Source: Burkholderia paludis (lineage in GTDB: Bacteria > Pseudomonadota > Gammaproteobacteria > Burkholderiales > Burkholderiaceae). From it: a stretch of DNA of 64,000 nt. The stretch is taken from assembly GCF_000732615.1 (NCBI RefSeq), contig NZ_JPGL01000013.1:62001-126000 (forward strand), read 5' to 3'. Positions 8,566 to 17,734 of the stretch are shown here, piece after piece. Numbering within the stretch: the stretch's first letter is position 1; every line of letters begins with the position of its first letter. The translations under genes and the position numbers were made by a program. The notes under the pieces are model-generated. The model saw only the letters and a program-made list of their open reading frames with translations. It had not been told where the DNA came from and made no database searches.

Positions 8566-8743
8566 GCGCACGCCAAAGGTCAAATCCGGTCGGCACGCGC
8601 TGCCGCCGCGGAACTCGCGGCACGTTCGCGCGGCCTAAGCAACCGCTGTCGGCCGATCGGGCCGGCCGTTTTTTCCGTCGCGCGGCATGCCCGCGTCGCG
8701 CACGCGCAATCCGCGTGCGCGCCCTCGCACAAGGAGTCCAACA

Positions 8744-9484
8744 ATGACCAAGAAATCCGCACTCGCGCTGTCGCTCGCCCTCGCCGCCGCCGTTCCCGTC
8801 GCGCTGACGCTCGCGTCGCCCGCCGCGCATGCGCAGACCGCGAACCCGCACTTTCCCGAGCCGGCGGGCGTGCTGTCGCTTTCGTCGCAGGCCAGCGCCG
8901 ACGTGCCGCAGGACATCATCCACATCACGCTGTTCTACGAACAGCAGGCCAAGGATCCGGGCAGCCTCACCGCGCAGTTGAACCAGCGCGCCGACGCAGC
9001 GCTGTCGCAGGCGAAGGGCGTATCGGGCGTCACTGCGCACACGGGCGCCTTCTCCGTCTATCCGAGCACCGATCGCGACGGGAAGATTTCCGCATGGCGC
9101 GGCCGTACCGAAGTCGCGCTCGAATCGCGCGATTTCGCCGCGGCGTCGAAGCTCGCGGGCCAGTTGTCGAACCTGATGCAGGTCGCGAACGTCGAGTTCT
9201 CGCTGTCGCCCGAGGCACAGCGCGCGGCCGAGCAGAAGCTCACGACCGAAGCGATCAAGTCGTTCCGCGCGCGCGCGGACGAAGCCGCGAAGGCCTTCGG
9301 CTACAGCAGCTACACGATCCGCGACGTGAATGTCGGCGGCGGCCGCAACGTGCAGCCGTATCCGCGCATGATGGCGATGGCCGCGGCGCCGATGGACAGC
9401 GCGAAGATGAGCGCACCGATCGCGGTCGAAGGCGGCAAGGCCACCGTGTCGGTCACCGTCAACGGTTCCGTGCAGATGAAGTAA
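8744..9484 (+). CDS. Periplasmic SIMPL domain-containing protein (DUF541)
   Basis: A 246-residue secreted protein. A clear signal peptide covers residues 1-30 (KK start, long hydrophobic core, cleavage after AHA). The mature part has the SIMPL/DUF541 pattern: LSLSSQASADVPQDI, a Y-P-S-T-D-R-D-G block and a C-terminal VTVNGSVQMK strand. The family folds into oligomeric periplasmic assemblies of unclear role; E. coli YggE lowers oxidative stress. I use 8744 because AAGGAG sits just upstream and the 19 codons before it are basic and unconserved. Confidence 0.88.
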   Translation: MTKKSALALSLALAAAVPVALTLASPAAHAQTANPHFPEPAGVLSLSSQASADVPQDIIHITLFYEQQAKDPGSLTAQLNQRADAALSQAKGVSGVTAHTGAFSVYPSTDRDGKISAWRGRTEVALESRDFAAASKLAGQLSNLMQVANVEFSLSPEAQRAAEQKLTTEAIKSFRARADEAAKAFGYSSYTIRDVNVGGGRNVQPYPRMMAMAAAPMDSAKMSAPIAVEGGKATVSVTVNGSVQMK

Positions 9485-9510
9485 CGCACGGCGCGCGGCA
9501 GTCCGAAACA

Positions 9511-9540
9511 AAAACGCCGGCCCTCGGGCCGGCGTTTTTC
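9511..9540. terminator. Bidirectional terminator between the SIMPL gene and lgt
   Basis: Stem CGCCGGCC (9515-9522) with GGCCGGCG (9527-9534), a CTCG loop, four A on the left and five T on the right. It can stop transcripts from both converging genes. Confidence 0.88.
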
Positions 9541-9595
9541 ATTGTGCGTGCGTACTGTCGATGCACGCGACGAACGCGCGCGCATCGACGTCGCG

Positions 9596-10486
9596 TCACG
9601 CCGCCGCGTTCGCCGCGCGACGGCGATACGCCCAGACCATCAGCGCGACACCCGCGAGGATCATCGGCAACGACAGCCACTGCCCCATCGACAGGCCGAG
9701 CGCGAGCAGGCCGAGGAAGTCGTCGGGCTCGCGCGCGAATTCGACCGTGAAGCGCGCGAGGCCATAGCCGATCAGGAACAGTGCGGACACGGCGCCCATC
9801 GGCCGCGACTTGCGCGAGAAGAAGAACAGCGCGAAGAACAGCACGATGCCTTCGAGTGCGATTTCATAGAGCTGCGAAGGATGGCGCGGCAGCATCTGGT
9901 ATTGCATGAACACGTCGGCAAGATGCCACTTCTCGACGAGCACCGGATGCTTCGGCAGCCATGCCGCATCGTCGCGCATCGCGCCCGGGAACAGCATCGC
10001 CCACGGTGCGGACGGATCGGTCACGCGCCCCCACAGCTCGCCGTTGATGAAGTTGCCGAGCCGCCCGGCCGCGAGCCCCGTCGGCACCATCGGCGCGACG
10101 AAGTCGGTGACCTGCAGCCAGTGGCGCTTGCGTTGCCACGCGAACAGCATCATCGCGAGCGTCACGCCGAGGAAGCCGCCGTGGAACGACATGCCTCCTT
10201 CCCACACCTTGAACACGTCGAGCGGATGCGAGAAGTAGAAATCGGCCTTGTAGAACAGCACATAGCCAAGCCGGCCGCCCAGCACGGTGCCGAGCACGCC
10301 GTAGAACATCATGTCGTCGATGTCCTTCGCGGTCCAGCCTTGCGCCGCGACGTGCGGCAGCTTCAGGCGGACCCGGCCGACGACGATCGCCGCGATGAAG
10401 CCGACGAGATACATGAGGCCGTACCAGCGCACGGCCAGCGGCCCGAGATGGATCGCAACGGGGTCGAAATTCGGGTGAATGATCAT
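9596..10486 (-). CDS. lgt: Prolipoprotein diacylglyceryl transferase
   Basis: A 296-residue polytopic membrane enzyme that transfers diacylglycerol from phosphatidylglycerol to the lipobox cysteine of prelipoproteins. The Lgt signature [14 protein letters not shown] (141-154) is intact. H102 in FHGGFLG and R142 match the catalytic H103 and R143 of the E. coli enzyme. There are seven predicted membrane segments, starting [17 protein letters not shown]. It is convergent with the SIMPL gene. Downstream steps of lipoprotein maturation are represented by lspA at 60391. Confidence 0.96.
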   Translation of the reverse strand: MIIHPNFDPVAIHLGPLAVRWYGLMYLVGFIAAIVVGRVRLKLPHVAAQGWTAKDIDDMMFYGVLGTVLGGRLGYVLFYKADFYFSHPLDVFKVWEGGMSFHGGFLGVTLAMMLFAWQRKRHWLQVTDFVAPMVPTGLAAGRLGNFINGELWGRVTDPSAPWAMLFPGAMRDDAAWLPKHPVLVEKWHLADVFMQYQMLPRHPSQLYEIALEGIVLFFALFFFSRKSRPMGAVSALFLIGYGLARFTVEFAREPDDFLGLLALGLSMGQWLSLPMILAGVALMVWAYRRRAANAAA

Positions 10487-10589
10487 GGGTTAGCGAAGAA
10501 GTTTTCGAATGCGGTCCGGCCGTCGCACACGCACGGCACCGCGCTTTGGACGGCGCCGGCGCGCCATCGTTCACGTCACGCGGCGAAGC

Positions 10590-10800
10590 CCTGCAGCCGG
10601 CATCGGCAAGGCCGGCGAGCGCCGGGCTCACGTCGCCCGTGCGCCATGCACGGCCCGTCTCGACGAGCGGCGCATGACCGGCAAGCGGCCGGCCGACCAC
10701 GCCGGTGCGCCGCAGGCTACGCAGCGATTGCGGCACCCGTGCGACGCCCGTGCCGGCCGGCACGAGGCTGGCGATCGTCCGCAACCGGATCGCCGCCCGG
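10590..10800 (-). pseudogene. Decayed LysR-type regulator, C-terminal remnant
   Basis: On the minus strand the translation between about 10790 and 10596 reads like the last 60 residues of a LysR effector domain: TIASLVPAGTGVARVPQSLR, then RRTGVV, RPLAGHAPLVETG and AWRTGDVSPALAGL. No helix-turn-helix or first effector subdomain can be found between here and ilvD at 11148, and the remnant has no normal stop. It also carries odd substitutions (Gly-Arg in place of Tyr-Arg). The remaining 660-bp gap (10487-11147) is otherwise noncoding. It is probably the residue of a LysR gene once divergent from ilvD. Confidence 0.6.
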
Positions 10801-11147
10801 CCGATGCGCGGGGTTTCCCCCGCCGCGCCGCGGCAGGCCGTAATGATGTCATAAAAGCCGGGCGCCAAACGCGCGCGGCCGCGACAACGGCGCGCGGTCA
10901 CCGGCGGCCGGCGCGAACGCGCGCGACAGCGGGCCGGCTTCGCCGCGCGCGAACCCCGGCCACGGACGCCGGGCAACGCCGCACGCGCCGGTCGAAAATC
11001 CTATCGATTTCACTCAATCCATTCAAAAAAACGACTGAATCGGCCTTCAACAATAGATTGGACATCCCCATCCGGACACTCCATGCTTGAACGATACGAA
11101 CCGGCGCGCCGGTCGCCGGCGTTGCCCAGACATCGATGGAGTCCGCC

Positions 11148-12821
11148 ATGGCTTACAACCGTCGCTCCCAGCACATCACGCAAGGCGTGGCCCGCTCGCC
11201 GAACCGTTCGATGTATTACGCCCTCGGCTATCGGAAGGACGATTTCGACAAGCCGATGATCGGCGTCGCGAACGGCCACTCGACGATCACGCCGTGCAAT
11301 TCCGGCCTGCAGCGCCTGTCGGACGCGGCCGTCGAGGCCGTGAAGGCGTCCGGCGCGAACCCGCAGATCTTCGGTACGCCGACGATCTCGGACGGCATGT
11401 CGATGGGTACCGAAGGCATGAAGTACTCGCTCGTGTCGCGCGAAGTGATCGCCGACTGCATCGAGACCTGCGTGCAGGGTCAATGGATGGACGGCGTGGT
11501 CGTGGTCGGCGGCTGCGACAAGAACATGCCGGGCGGGATGATCGCACTCGCGCGCCTGAACGTGCCGGGCATCTACGTGTACGGCGGCACGATCCGCCCC
11601 GGCCACTGGAAGGGCCGGGACCTGACGATCGTGTCGTCGTTCGAGGCCGTCGGCGAATTCACCGCAGGCCGGATGTCGCAGGAGGACTTCGAAGGCGTCG
11701 AGCAGAATGCCTGCCCGACGTCGGGGTCGTGCGGCGGCATGTACACCGCGAACACGATGAGCTCGTCGTTCGAGGCGCTCGGGATGTCGCTGCTGTACTC
11801 GTCGACGATGGCGAACCCCGACCAGGAAAAGGTCGATTCGGCCGCCGAATCGGCGCGCGTGCTCGTCGAGGCCGTGAAGCGCGACCTGAAGCCGCGCGAC
11901 ATCATCACGAAGGAATCGATCGAAAACGCGGTATCGGTGATCATGGCCACGGGCGGCTCCACCAACGCGGTGCTGCACTACCTCGCGATCGCGCATGCGG
12001 CCGAGGTCGACTGGACGATCGACGACTTCGAGCGCATCCGCAAGCGCGTGCCCGTGATCTGCGACCTGAAGCCGTCGGGCAAGTATGTCGCGACCGACCT
12101 GCACCGGGCCGGCGGGATTCCGCAGGTGCTGAAGATCCTGCTCGATGCGGGGCTGCTGCACGGCGACTGCATGACGATCACCGGCCGCACCCTCGCCGAC
12201 GCGCTGAAGGACGTCCCGGGCGTGCCGCGCGCGGACCAGGACGTGATCTTCCCGATCGACCGCGCGCTGTACAGGGAAGGCCATCTCGCGATCCTGAAAG
12301 GCAATCTCGCGGAGGACGGCGCGGTCGCGAAGATCACCGGCCTGAAGAACCCGGTGATCACGGGCCCGGCGCGCGTGTTCGACGACGAGCAGAGCGCAAT
12401 GGATGCGATTCTCGGCGACCGGATCCGCGCGGGCGACATCCTCGTGCTGCGCTACCTTGGCCCGCAGGGCGGCCCCGGCATGCCGGAAATGCTCGCGCCG
12501 ACCTCGGCGATCATCGGCAAGGGGCTCGGCGAATCGGTCGGCTTCATTACGGACGGCCGCTTCTCGGGCGGCACCTGGGGCATGGTGGTCGGCCATGTCG
12601 CGCCCGAGGCGTTCGTCGGCGGCACGATCGCGCTCGTGCAGGAAGGCGACTCGATCACGATCGACGCGCATCGGCTGCTGCTGCAACTGAACGTCGACGA
12701 GGCGGAACTCGCGCGCCGCCGGGCGGCATGGCGACAACCGGCGCCACGCTACACGCGCGGCGTGCTCGCGAAATTCGCGGCGCTTGCCCGGCCGGCGAAC
12801 CAGGGCGCCGTCACGGGCTGA
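11148..12821 (+). CDS. ilvD: Dihydroxy-acid dehydratase
   Basis: A 557-residue enzyme of branched-chain amino acid synthesis that dehydrates 2,3-dihydroxy-isovalerate and 2,3-dihydroxy-3-methylvalerate. The three cluster ligands expected for the [2Fe-2S] IlvD type are present: C50 (STITPCNSG), C123 ([10 protein letters not shown]) and C195 (TSGSCGG). The lysine of CDKNMPGG (K125) is the one carbamylated in homologues. The start at 11148 is preferred because GGAG sits seven bases upstream; a second in-frame ATG at 11136 would add MESA. At 557 residues it is the short form, not the ~616-residue E. coli type. Confidence 0.96.
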   Translation: MAYNRRSQHITQGVARSPNRSMYYALGYRKDDFDKPMIGVANGHSTITPCNSGLQRLSDAAVEAVKASGANPQIFGTPTISDGMSMGTEGMKYSLVSREVIADCIETCVQGQWMDGVVVVGGCDKNMPGGMIALARLNVPGIYVYGGTIRPGHWKGRDLTIVSSFEAVGEFTAGRMSQEDFEGVEQNACPTSGSCGGMYTANTMSSSFEALGMSLLYSSTMANPDQEKVDSAAESARVLVEAVKRDLKPRDIITKESIENAVSVIMATGGSTNAVLHYLAIAHAAEVDWTIDDFERIRKRVPVICDLKPSGKYVATDLHRAGGIPQVLKILLDAGLLHGDCMTITGRTLADALKDVPGVPRADQDVIFPIDRALYREGHLAILKGNLAEDGAVAKITGLKNPVITGPARVFDDEQSAMDAILGDRIRAGDILVLRYLGPQGGPGMPEMLAPTSAIIGKGLGESVGFITDGRFSGGTWGMVVGHVAPEAFVGGTIALVQEGDSITIDAHRLLLQLNVDEAELARRRAAWRQPAPRYTRGVLAKFAALARPANQGAVTG

Positions 12822-12898
12822 CGTGCGTGCGTCGCGGCATGCGACCCCATCAACCCGGGCGCCGGGGAAACGCCCAAAACGTGCTTTCCCTTTGCTTT

Positions 12899-12904
12899 TA
12901 TAAT
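12899..12904 (+). promoter_or_regulatory. TATAAT -10 element before the cytochrome c gene
   Basis: A perfect TATAAT in a locally T-rich stretch (TTTCCCTTTGC precedes it), 43 bases before the chosen start. No good -35 is seen at the usual distance. It suggests the cytochrome gene has its own promoter, separate from ilvD. Confidence 0.45.
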
Positions 12905-12947
12905 GCGCGGACCATGAAGCCGGCTGTCCCCGCCGGTGGAGAACCGC

Positions 12948-13274
12948 ATGAAACACACGATACTGCGCGTCCTGCTCGCCACGCTGCTGACCGGCGGTGC
13001 GGTGGCGGCGCGCGCCGACCAGGCCGACGGGCTCGCGCTGGCGCAGCGCAAGAACTGCATGGCCTGCCACGCGATCGGCAAGCCGTTGATGGGTCCGTCG
13101 TTCCAGGACATCGCCGGCAAGTACGCGGCGCGCGGCGACGCCGCCGATTATCTTGCCCAATCGATCGTGAAAGGCAGCGTCGGCGTATGGGGCAACGTGC
13201 CGATGCCCGCCAATACGCAACTGACGAACAGCGAGGCCCACACGCTCGCGCAGTGGGTGCTGTCGGTACGCTGA
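12948..13274 (+). CDS. Small periplasmic c-type cytochrome (class I, c551-like)
   Basis: A 108-residue monohaem cytochrome c. A signal peptide ends at about residue 23 (ARA/D). The haem site is CMACH (C37, C40, H41) and M86 in GNVPMPAN is the likely axial ligand, with the usual SIVKGSVGVWG run before it. Such cytochromes carry electrons in the periplasm, for example to cytochrome c peroxidase or an oxidase; the partner cannot be told here. The start at 12948 follows GGTGGAG with six bases spacing, better than a GTG 12 bases upstream. Confidence 0.92.
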   Translation: MKHTILRVLLATLLTGGAVAARADQADGLALAQRKNCMACHAIGKPLMGPSFQDIAGKYAARGDAADYLAQSIVKGSVGVWGNVPMPANTQLTNSEAHTLAQWVLSVR

Positions 13275-13416
13275 ACCGGATGCGCCGGACGGGAATGGCG
13301 CAGCGTGCCGGGCTCCGCCGGCAGGCGCCCCTGCCCCGGTTGATCCACGCCTCGCCGGCGGATGCGCCGGCCCTCGCCGGAAATCGCCCCGCCTTGTCGC
13401 CGGGGCCGCCGCGCAC

Positions 13417-14529
13417 TCAGCCGGAATGACCGGTGCGGCGGCGGGCGATCTCTTCGTCGACCGCGTCGCGAACCCAGTCCATGACCTCGGTTTCGAGCGC
13501 CAGCGCAACCTCGCGCGTGATCTGGCCGACCAGCCAGGCCGAATGCTCGTGCAGCGCGTCGCGGCAGCGGGCCTCGACGGCCTCGCGCCCCGCTCCGGTC
13601 AGATAGTTTGTCAGCCGATGACGCAGGCGCGCTGCGATGTGCTGCGCGTCTTCCGGCGTCAGCCCTGCCGCGGCCCGTGAATCCGGCTGCGGCACCGCGT
13701 CCGGCTCGACGGCCTCCTGCACGCACGCTTCAGGCGCGTGCGCGACCGCCTCATGCGCCGGTTCGGCGAACGCGGGCTGCGGCAAATCGTCACTGGCCAG
13801 CGACGATCGCAGCGACGCACGCATCGCCGCCGCATCTTCGGCGACCACACGCTCTGCCGCGCCGGGTTCGGGCGGCGCATCGGTCTCGCCCACCTTCGGC
13901 GCATCGGCCGTGGCCGCTTCGACCGTAGTCGCCTCGACCGTTGCCGTTTCGACCCAGGGCGTTTCGACAGCAGCCGCTTCGACCGTGGCCGTTTCGGCCG
14001 TAGCCGTTTCGATCGTGGTCTTTTCGGCCGTAGCCGTCTCGACCGTGGCCTTTTCAGCAGTAGCCGTTTCGACCGCAGCCGTTTCAATCGTGGTCTTTTC
14101 GGCCGTAGCCGTCTCGACCGTGGCCTTTTCAGCAGTAGCCGTTTCGACCGCAGCCGTTTCGATCGTGGTCTTTTCGGCCATAGCCGTCTCGACCGTGGCC
14201 TTTTCAGCAGTAACCGCTTCGACCGTGGCCTTTTCGACCGCAGCCGCCTCGACCGAGGCCATATCGGCCGGCAATTCAACCGCCGGCACGTGCGGCGTCG
14301 GCACGGGTTCGACCACGACGGCCTCAGCCTCGGGGTCGGGCACGTTTTGCATGAAATCGGTCGACGCCTTACCCGCGGCGGGCGGCACGATCACGTCGGC
14401 CAGTACCGGGATCGCCGCACTGTCATAAGGCTTCGGCGCCTCGGGCGCGGGTGAGCGCGCCGGCACCGGTTTGCCCGGCACCAGCACATCGGTCAGCGTC
14501 GGGATGGAGGATGAATCGGCTTCTGTCAC
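13417..14529 (-). CDS. DUF2486 family protein with a central pentapeptide-type repeat array
   Basis: A 370-residue protein with a GTG start (14529; GGAG lies about nine bases upstream). Residues 1-20 (SSSIPTLTDVLVPGKP) and 37-50 (SAAIPVLADVIVPP) are the two short IPVLxDVxVP motifs typical of DUF2486. Residues about 90-205 are a low-complexity array of five-residue units of the form TVETA/TAEKA. The C terminus (about 285-370) is a helical domain containing LRHRLTNYLTGAGREAVEARC. Function is unknown. It follows holC by 25 bases in the pepA-holC operon. The array should form a long acidic helix or extended linker. Confidence 0.85.
   Translation of the reverse strand: MTEADSSSIPTLTDVLVPGKPVPARSPAPEAPKPYDSAAIPVLADVIVPPAAGKASTDFMQNVPDPEAEAVVVEPVPTPHVPAVELPADMASVEAAAVEKATVEAVTAEKATVETAMAEKTTIETAAVETATAEKATVETATAEKTTIETAAVETATAEKATVETATAEKTTIETATAETATVEAAAVETPWVETATVEATTVEAATADAPKVGETDAPPEPGAAERVVAEDAAAMRASLRSSLASDDLPQPAFAEPAHEAVAHAPEACVQEAVEPDAVPQPDSRAAAGLTPEDAQHIAARLRHRLTNYLTGAGREAVEARCRDALHEHSAWLVGQITREVALALETEVMDWVRDAVDEEIARRRTGHSG
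13910..14260. repeat. 15-bp / 75-bp tandem repeat array inside the DUF2486 gene
   Basis: On the plus strand the array is built of 15-mers such as GTTTCGACCGTGGCC and TTTTCGGCCGTAGCC. Five of these make a 75-bp higher-order unit repeated at 14021-14095, 14096-14170 and 14171-14245. The first two copies differ only by a few bases; the third is more diverged at its end. All units keep the reading frame, so copy-number change would lengthen or shorten the protein by 25 residues. Confidence 0.92.
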
Positions 14530-14554
14530 GGGAACACTCCGTCGACGGGTGCGG

Positions 14555-14971
14555 CTAGCTGCCCTGCTTGTAGTTGTTCAGCGCGTATCCGCGGTCGCGG
14601 TAGAACCGGTAGCGGTCGCGGCCCGCGGCCAGCTCGTCCGGCGCATTGCCGACCACTTCGAGCAGGCGCTCGAAGCGGGCGAACTGCGCGGGCACGGCCG
14701 CGCCGAGATTCAGCAGCACGTGATGATGCGGCGCGCGATCGAGATCGGCGGCCAGCACGATCGGCGTGCCGTCGACGTGCTCGCTGTCGACGCCGCAATG
14801 CGGGATGAAGTCGAGCGGCGAAAACGTCCAGAGCCGCTCGTCGAGCGCGCGCAGGCGCGCGGGCTCGGCCAGCACGACGACCGGCTGCCCGGCCTGGTAG
14901 GCCTTGCGCAGCAGCCGGCATGCGTACGCGAGCGAATCGCCGACGTTCGAATGAAAATCGATCCGCGTCAT
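14555..14971 (-). CDS. holC: DNA polymerase III chi subunit
   Basis: A 138-residue HolC. It opens RIDFHSNVGD, then has ACRLLRKAYQAGQPVVVLAE, the LWTFSPLDFIPHC block with the WTF/FIPH signature, and PIVLAADLD. Chi bridges the clamp loader (through psi) and SSB. It is directly downstream of pepA by 34 bases, a common arrangement in proteobacteria. Confidence 0.94.
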   Translation of the reverse strand: MTRIDFHSNVGDSLAYACRLLRKAYQAGQPVVVLAEPARLRALDERLWTFSPLDFIPHCGVDSEHVDGTPIVLAADLDRAPHHHVLLNLGAAVPAQFARFERLLEVVGNAPDELAAGRDRYRFYRDRGYALNNYKQGS

Positions 14972-15005
14972 TGCCCGCGCACCCGCATCGTCGTCAACCC
15001 CGCCA

Positions 15006-16517
15006 TCACTGGCCGGCGCGGTCGATCAGGAACTGCGCGAGCAGCGGCACCGGGCGGCCGGTCGCCCCCTTCGCCGCACCGCCCTTCCACGCGGTGCCCG
15101 CGATGTCCAGGTGGGCCCACGGATAGCTCTCGGTGAAACGCGACAGGAAGCACGCGGCCGTCACGGCGCCGGCCGGGCGCCCGCCGATGTTCGCGAGATC
15201 CGCGAAGTTCGACTTCAGCTGATCCTGGTACTCGTCGTCGAGCGGCATGCGCCATGCCGGGTCGCTCGCCTCGCGCGACGCGTCGAGCAGCTCGCCCGCG
15301 AGCGCGTCGTTCGTCGAGAACAGGCCGCTGTTGTGGCCGCCCAGCGCGATCACGCAGGCGCCCGTCAGCGTCGCGACGTCGATCACGGCGGCCGGCTTGA
15401 AGCGCTCGGCATACGTGAGCGCGTCGCACAGGATCAGACGGCCTTCGGCGTCGGTGTTCAGCACCTCGATCGTCAGGCCCTTCATGCTGGTGACGATGTC
15501 GCCCGGCTTCGTCGCGTTGCCGCCCGGCATGTTCTCGCAGGTCGGCACGATCGCGACGACGTTGATCTTCAGACCCATCTCGGCGACCGCGCGGATCGTG
15601 CCGAGCACGGAGCCCGCGCCGCACATGTCGTACTTCATCTCGTCCATGCCCTCGCCCGGCTTCAGCGAGATGCCGCCCGTGTCGAACGTGATGCCCTTGC
15701 CGACCAGCACGACCGGCGCGGCCTTCGCGGCGGCGCCCTGGTAATGCAGCACGATGAATTGCGGCGGTTCGACCGATGCGCGCGCGACCGACAGGAACGA
15801 CCCCATCTTCAGCGCCTGGATCTGCTTGAGCCCGAGGACTTCGGCCTTCAGGCCCCAATCCTTCGCGATCTGCTTCGCGGTGTTGCCGAGGTAGGTCGGC
15901 GTGCAGACGTTACCGGGCAGGTTGCCGAGGTCGCGGGTGAGATCCATCCCGTTGGCGAGCGCGACGGCCTGCTTGACGGCGACCTTCGCGGCCTTGTCGT
16001 CGGACGGATCGACGCTGAACACCACGCGCTTGAGCGTGTGCGACGCCGGTTCCGGCTTGCTCTTCATCTGCGTGAAACGGTAGGTCTCGTTGCGCAGCGC
16101 GAGGATCGCGGCGCGCACGCCCCAGTCGGAGCTGCGCTCGTCGACCGGCAGCTGTGCGAGCGTGAACGTGACCTGGACGACCTTGGTCGCCAGCAGTGCG
16201 CGCCAGGCGGCCGTGGCGGCGTCGTTATAGGCTTTCTGATTGAAAGCATCCTGCTTGCCGAGGCCGACGAGCAGCACGCGCGACGCGCCGATGCCCGACA
16301 CTTCGTGCAGGAACAGCGTCTTGCCGCGCTTGCCGTCCATGTCGCCGGCCTTCACCACGCGCGAAATCAGTCCCTTGGTGGCCGTGTCGATGTCGAGCGC
16401 CGCGCCCGACAGGGTCTGCGCCTCGAAGATGCCGAGCACGATGCAGTCGGACTTCCCGGTCAGGAACCCCTTCGCCTCGCCTTTGCTCCAATCACAGCCT
16501 TTTATGCTAAAGTCCAT
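15006..16517 (-). CDS. pepA: Leucyl aminopeptidase (cytosol aminopeptidase, M17)
   Basis: A 503-residue M17 aminopeptidase. The signature NTDAEGRL is at residues 354-361. Metal and catalytic residues are in place: K274 and D279 ([11 protein letters not shown]), D297 (MKYDMCGAG), D356, E358 and R360. The N-terminal domain (1-170) is the regulatory or DNA-binding lobe seen in E. coli PepA. It removes N-terminal residues from peptides with Mn/Zn. It heads the pepA-holC-DUF2486 operon and is divergent from lptF across 122 bases. Confidence 0.96.
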   Translation of the reverse strand: MDFSIKGCDWSKGEAKGFLTGKSDCIVLGIFEAQTLSGAALDIDTATKGLISRVVKAGDMDGKRGKTLFLHEVSGIGASRVLLVGLGKQDAFNQKAYNDAATAAWRALLATKVVQVTFTLAQLPVDERSSDWGVRAAILALRNETYRFTQMKSKPEPASHTLKRVVFSVDPSDDKAAKVAVKQAVALANGMDLTRDLGNLPGNVCTPTYLGNTAKQIAKDWGLKAEVLGLKQIQALKMGSFLSVARASVEPPQFIVLHYQGAAAKAAPVVLVGKGITFDTGGISLKPGEGMDEMKYDMCGAGSVLGTIRAVAEMGLKINVVAIVPTCENMPGGNATKPGDIVTSMKGLTIEVLNTDAEGRLILCDALTYAERFKPAAVIDVATLTGACVIALGGHNSGLFSTNDALAGELLDASREASDPAWRMPLDDEYQDQLKSNFADLANIGGRPAGAVTAACFLSRFTESYPWAHLDIAGTAWKGGAAKGATGRPVPLLAQFLIDRAGQ

Positions 16518-16639
16518 CGCGCTTGTCCTCGGATAAAATCTGGGCTAAGGATGAAAGCCGCAATTATCCGCTATTTTTCCCGTGGCGGCGCGAGCGCTCC
16601 ACCACGCGTGCGCAGCCTCCCGCCCTCTTCTCATCAAGA

Positions 16640-17731
16640 ATGATCTTCGAACGCTCCCTCCAGCGCGAGCTTGCGTATACGGCTGGCGCCGTGTTCATGG
16701 TGCTGCTCACGATCATGCTCACGACGATGATGATCCGCATCGTCGGCTACGCCGCGTCCGGTGAAATCGACCCGCGGGACGTCCTCGTGCTGATCGGCCT
16801 GACCGTGATCGGCTACCTCGCCGTGATGCTCGTCGTCACGCTGTTCGTGTCGATCCTGTTCGTGCTGACCCGGTGGTACCGGGATTCCGAAATGGTGGTG
16901 TGGCTGGCGTCGGGCGTGAGCCTCACGCGCCTCATCAAGCCGATCGGCGTGTTCGCCACGCCGATCGTCCTGCTGATCGCGTTCTTCGCATTCGTCGGCT
17001 GGCCTTGGTCGAACCAGCAGAGCAAGATGATCAAGGCGCGGTTCCAGCAGCGCGACGAAATCTCGCTGCTCGCGCCGGGCCAGTTCCGCGAGTCGGCCAC
17101 GAACCATCGCGTGTTCTTCATCGAGAAGATGACGCCCGACCAGAGCAAGGTGCAGAACGTGTTCGTCACGTCGACCGAGAACGGCAAGGTCAACGTGGTC
17201 GTCTCGCAGACAGGCCACACGGAAACGCGCGACGGCAGCCGCTTCGTGGTCCTGGAGGACGGCCGTCGCTACGACGGCACGCCCGGCCAGCCGAACTTCA
17301 AGATCATGGAGTTCGAGCGCTACGGCGTGAAGATCACGAGCACGCCGGTCGTCAACGTGCCGACCACCAACAGCACGCCGACGCCCGACCTGCTGCGCAA
17401 CCCGACGCGCGACAACCTCGCGGAATTCGCGTGGCGCGCGGGGCTGCCGCTGATCGCGATCAACCTGATGGTGCTCGGCATCCCGCTCGCATACCAGAAC
17501 CCGCGCCGCAGCCGCACGATCAACCTCGTGATGGCCGTGCTGATCTATCTCACGTACTCGAACCTGCTGAACGTCGTGCAGTCGCAGATCGAGCAGGGCA
17601 AGATGTCGTTCGGCGTCGGCCTCGTCGGCCTGCACCTGGTCGTCGCGGCGATCGTCGCGTTCATCTTCTGGTTGCGCGTGCGCAATCGTCCGCTGTTTAC
17701 ACGCGCGCTGTTCGGCCGCTCGGGAGCATGA
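16640..17731 (+). CDS. lptF: LPS export ABC transporter permease LptF
   Basis: A 363-residue YjgP/YjgQ family permease. It starts MIFERSLQRELAYTAGAVF, with paired N-terminal membrane helices (to about residue 120), a large periplasmic beta-jellyroll domain (about 130-260) and three C-terminal helices ending near ALFGRSG. With LptG and LptB it extracts LPS from the inner membrane. The ATG at 16640 is used because the 39 upstream codons are not conserved. LptG follows after three bases. Confidence 0.95.
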   Translation: MIFERSLQRELAYTAGAVFMVLLTIMLTTMMIRIVGYAASGEIDPRDVLVLIGLTVIGYLAVMLVVTLFVSILFVLTRWYRDSEMVVWLASGVSLTRLIKPIGVFATPIVLLIAFFAFVGWPWSNQQSKMIKARFQQRDEISLLAPGQFRESATNHRVFFIEKMTPDQSKVQNVFVTSTENGKVNVVVSQTGHTETRDGSRFVVLEDGRRYDGTPGQPNFKIMEFERYGVKITSTPVVNVPTTNSTPTPDLLRNPTRDNLAEFAWRAGLPLIAINLMVLGIPLAYQNPRRSRTINLVMAVLIYLTYSNLLNVVQSQIEQGKMSFGVGLVGLHLVVAAIVAFIFWLRVRNRPLFTRALFGRSGA

Positions 17732-17734
17732 TCG

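Noticed and set aside
10509..11090. A 193-codon plus-strand frame upstream of ilvD
   Set aside because: It is Arg-rich with no family match, lies antisense to the LysR remnant, and has no ribosome binding site that I can see.
14021..14245. Possible CRISPR-like direct repeats
   Set aside because: Units are contiguous with no unique spacers, keep a reading frame, and no cas gene is present.
13637..14428. A repetitive plus-strand frame (Ala-Val-Ser-rich) across the 75-bp repeat array
   Set aside because: The repeat stays open in several frames because its unit is a multiple of three. The DUF2486 frame on the other strand has the family motifs on both sides of the repeat.
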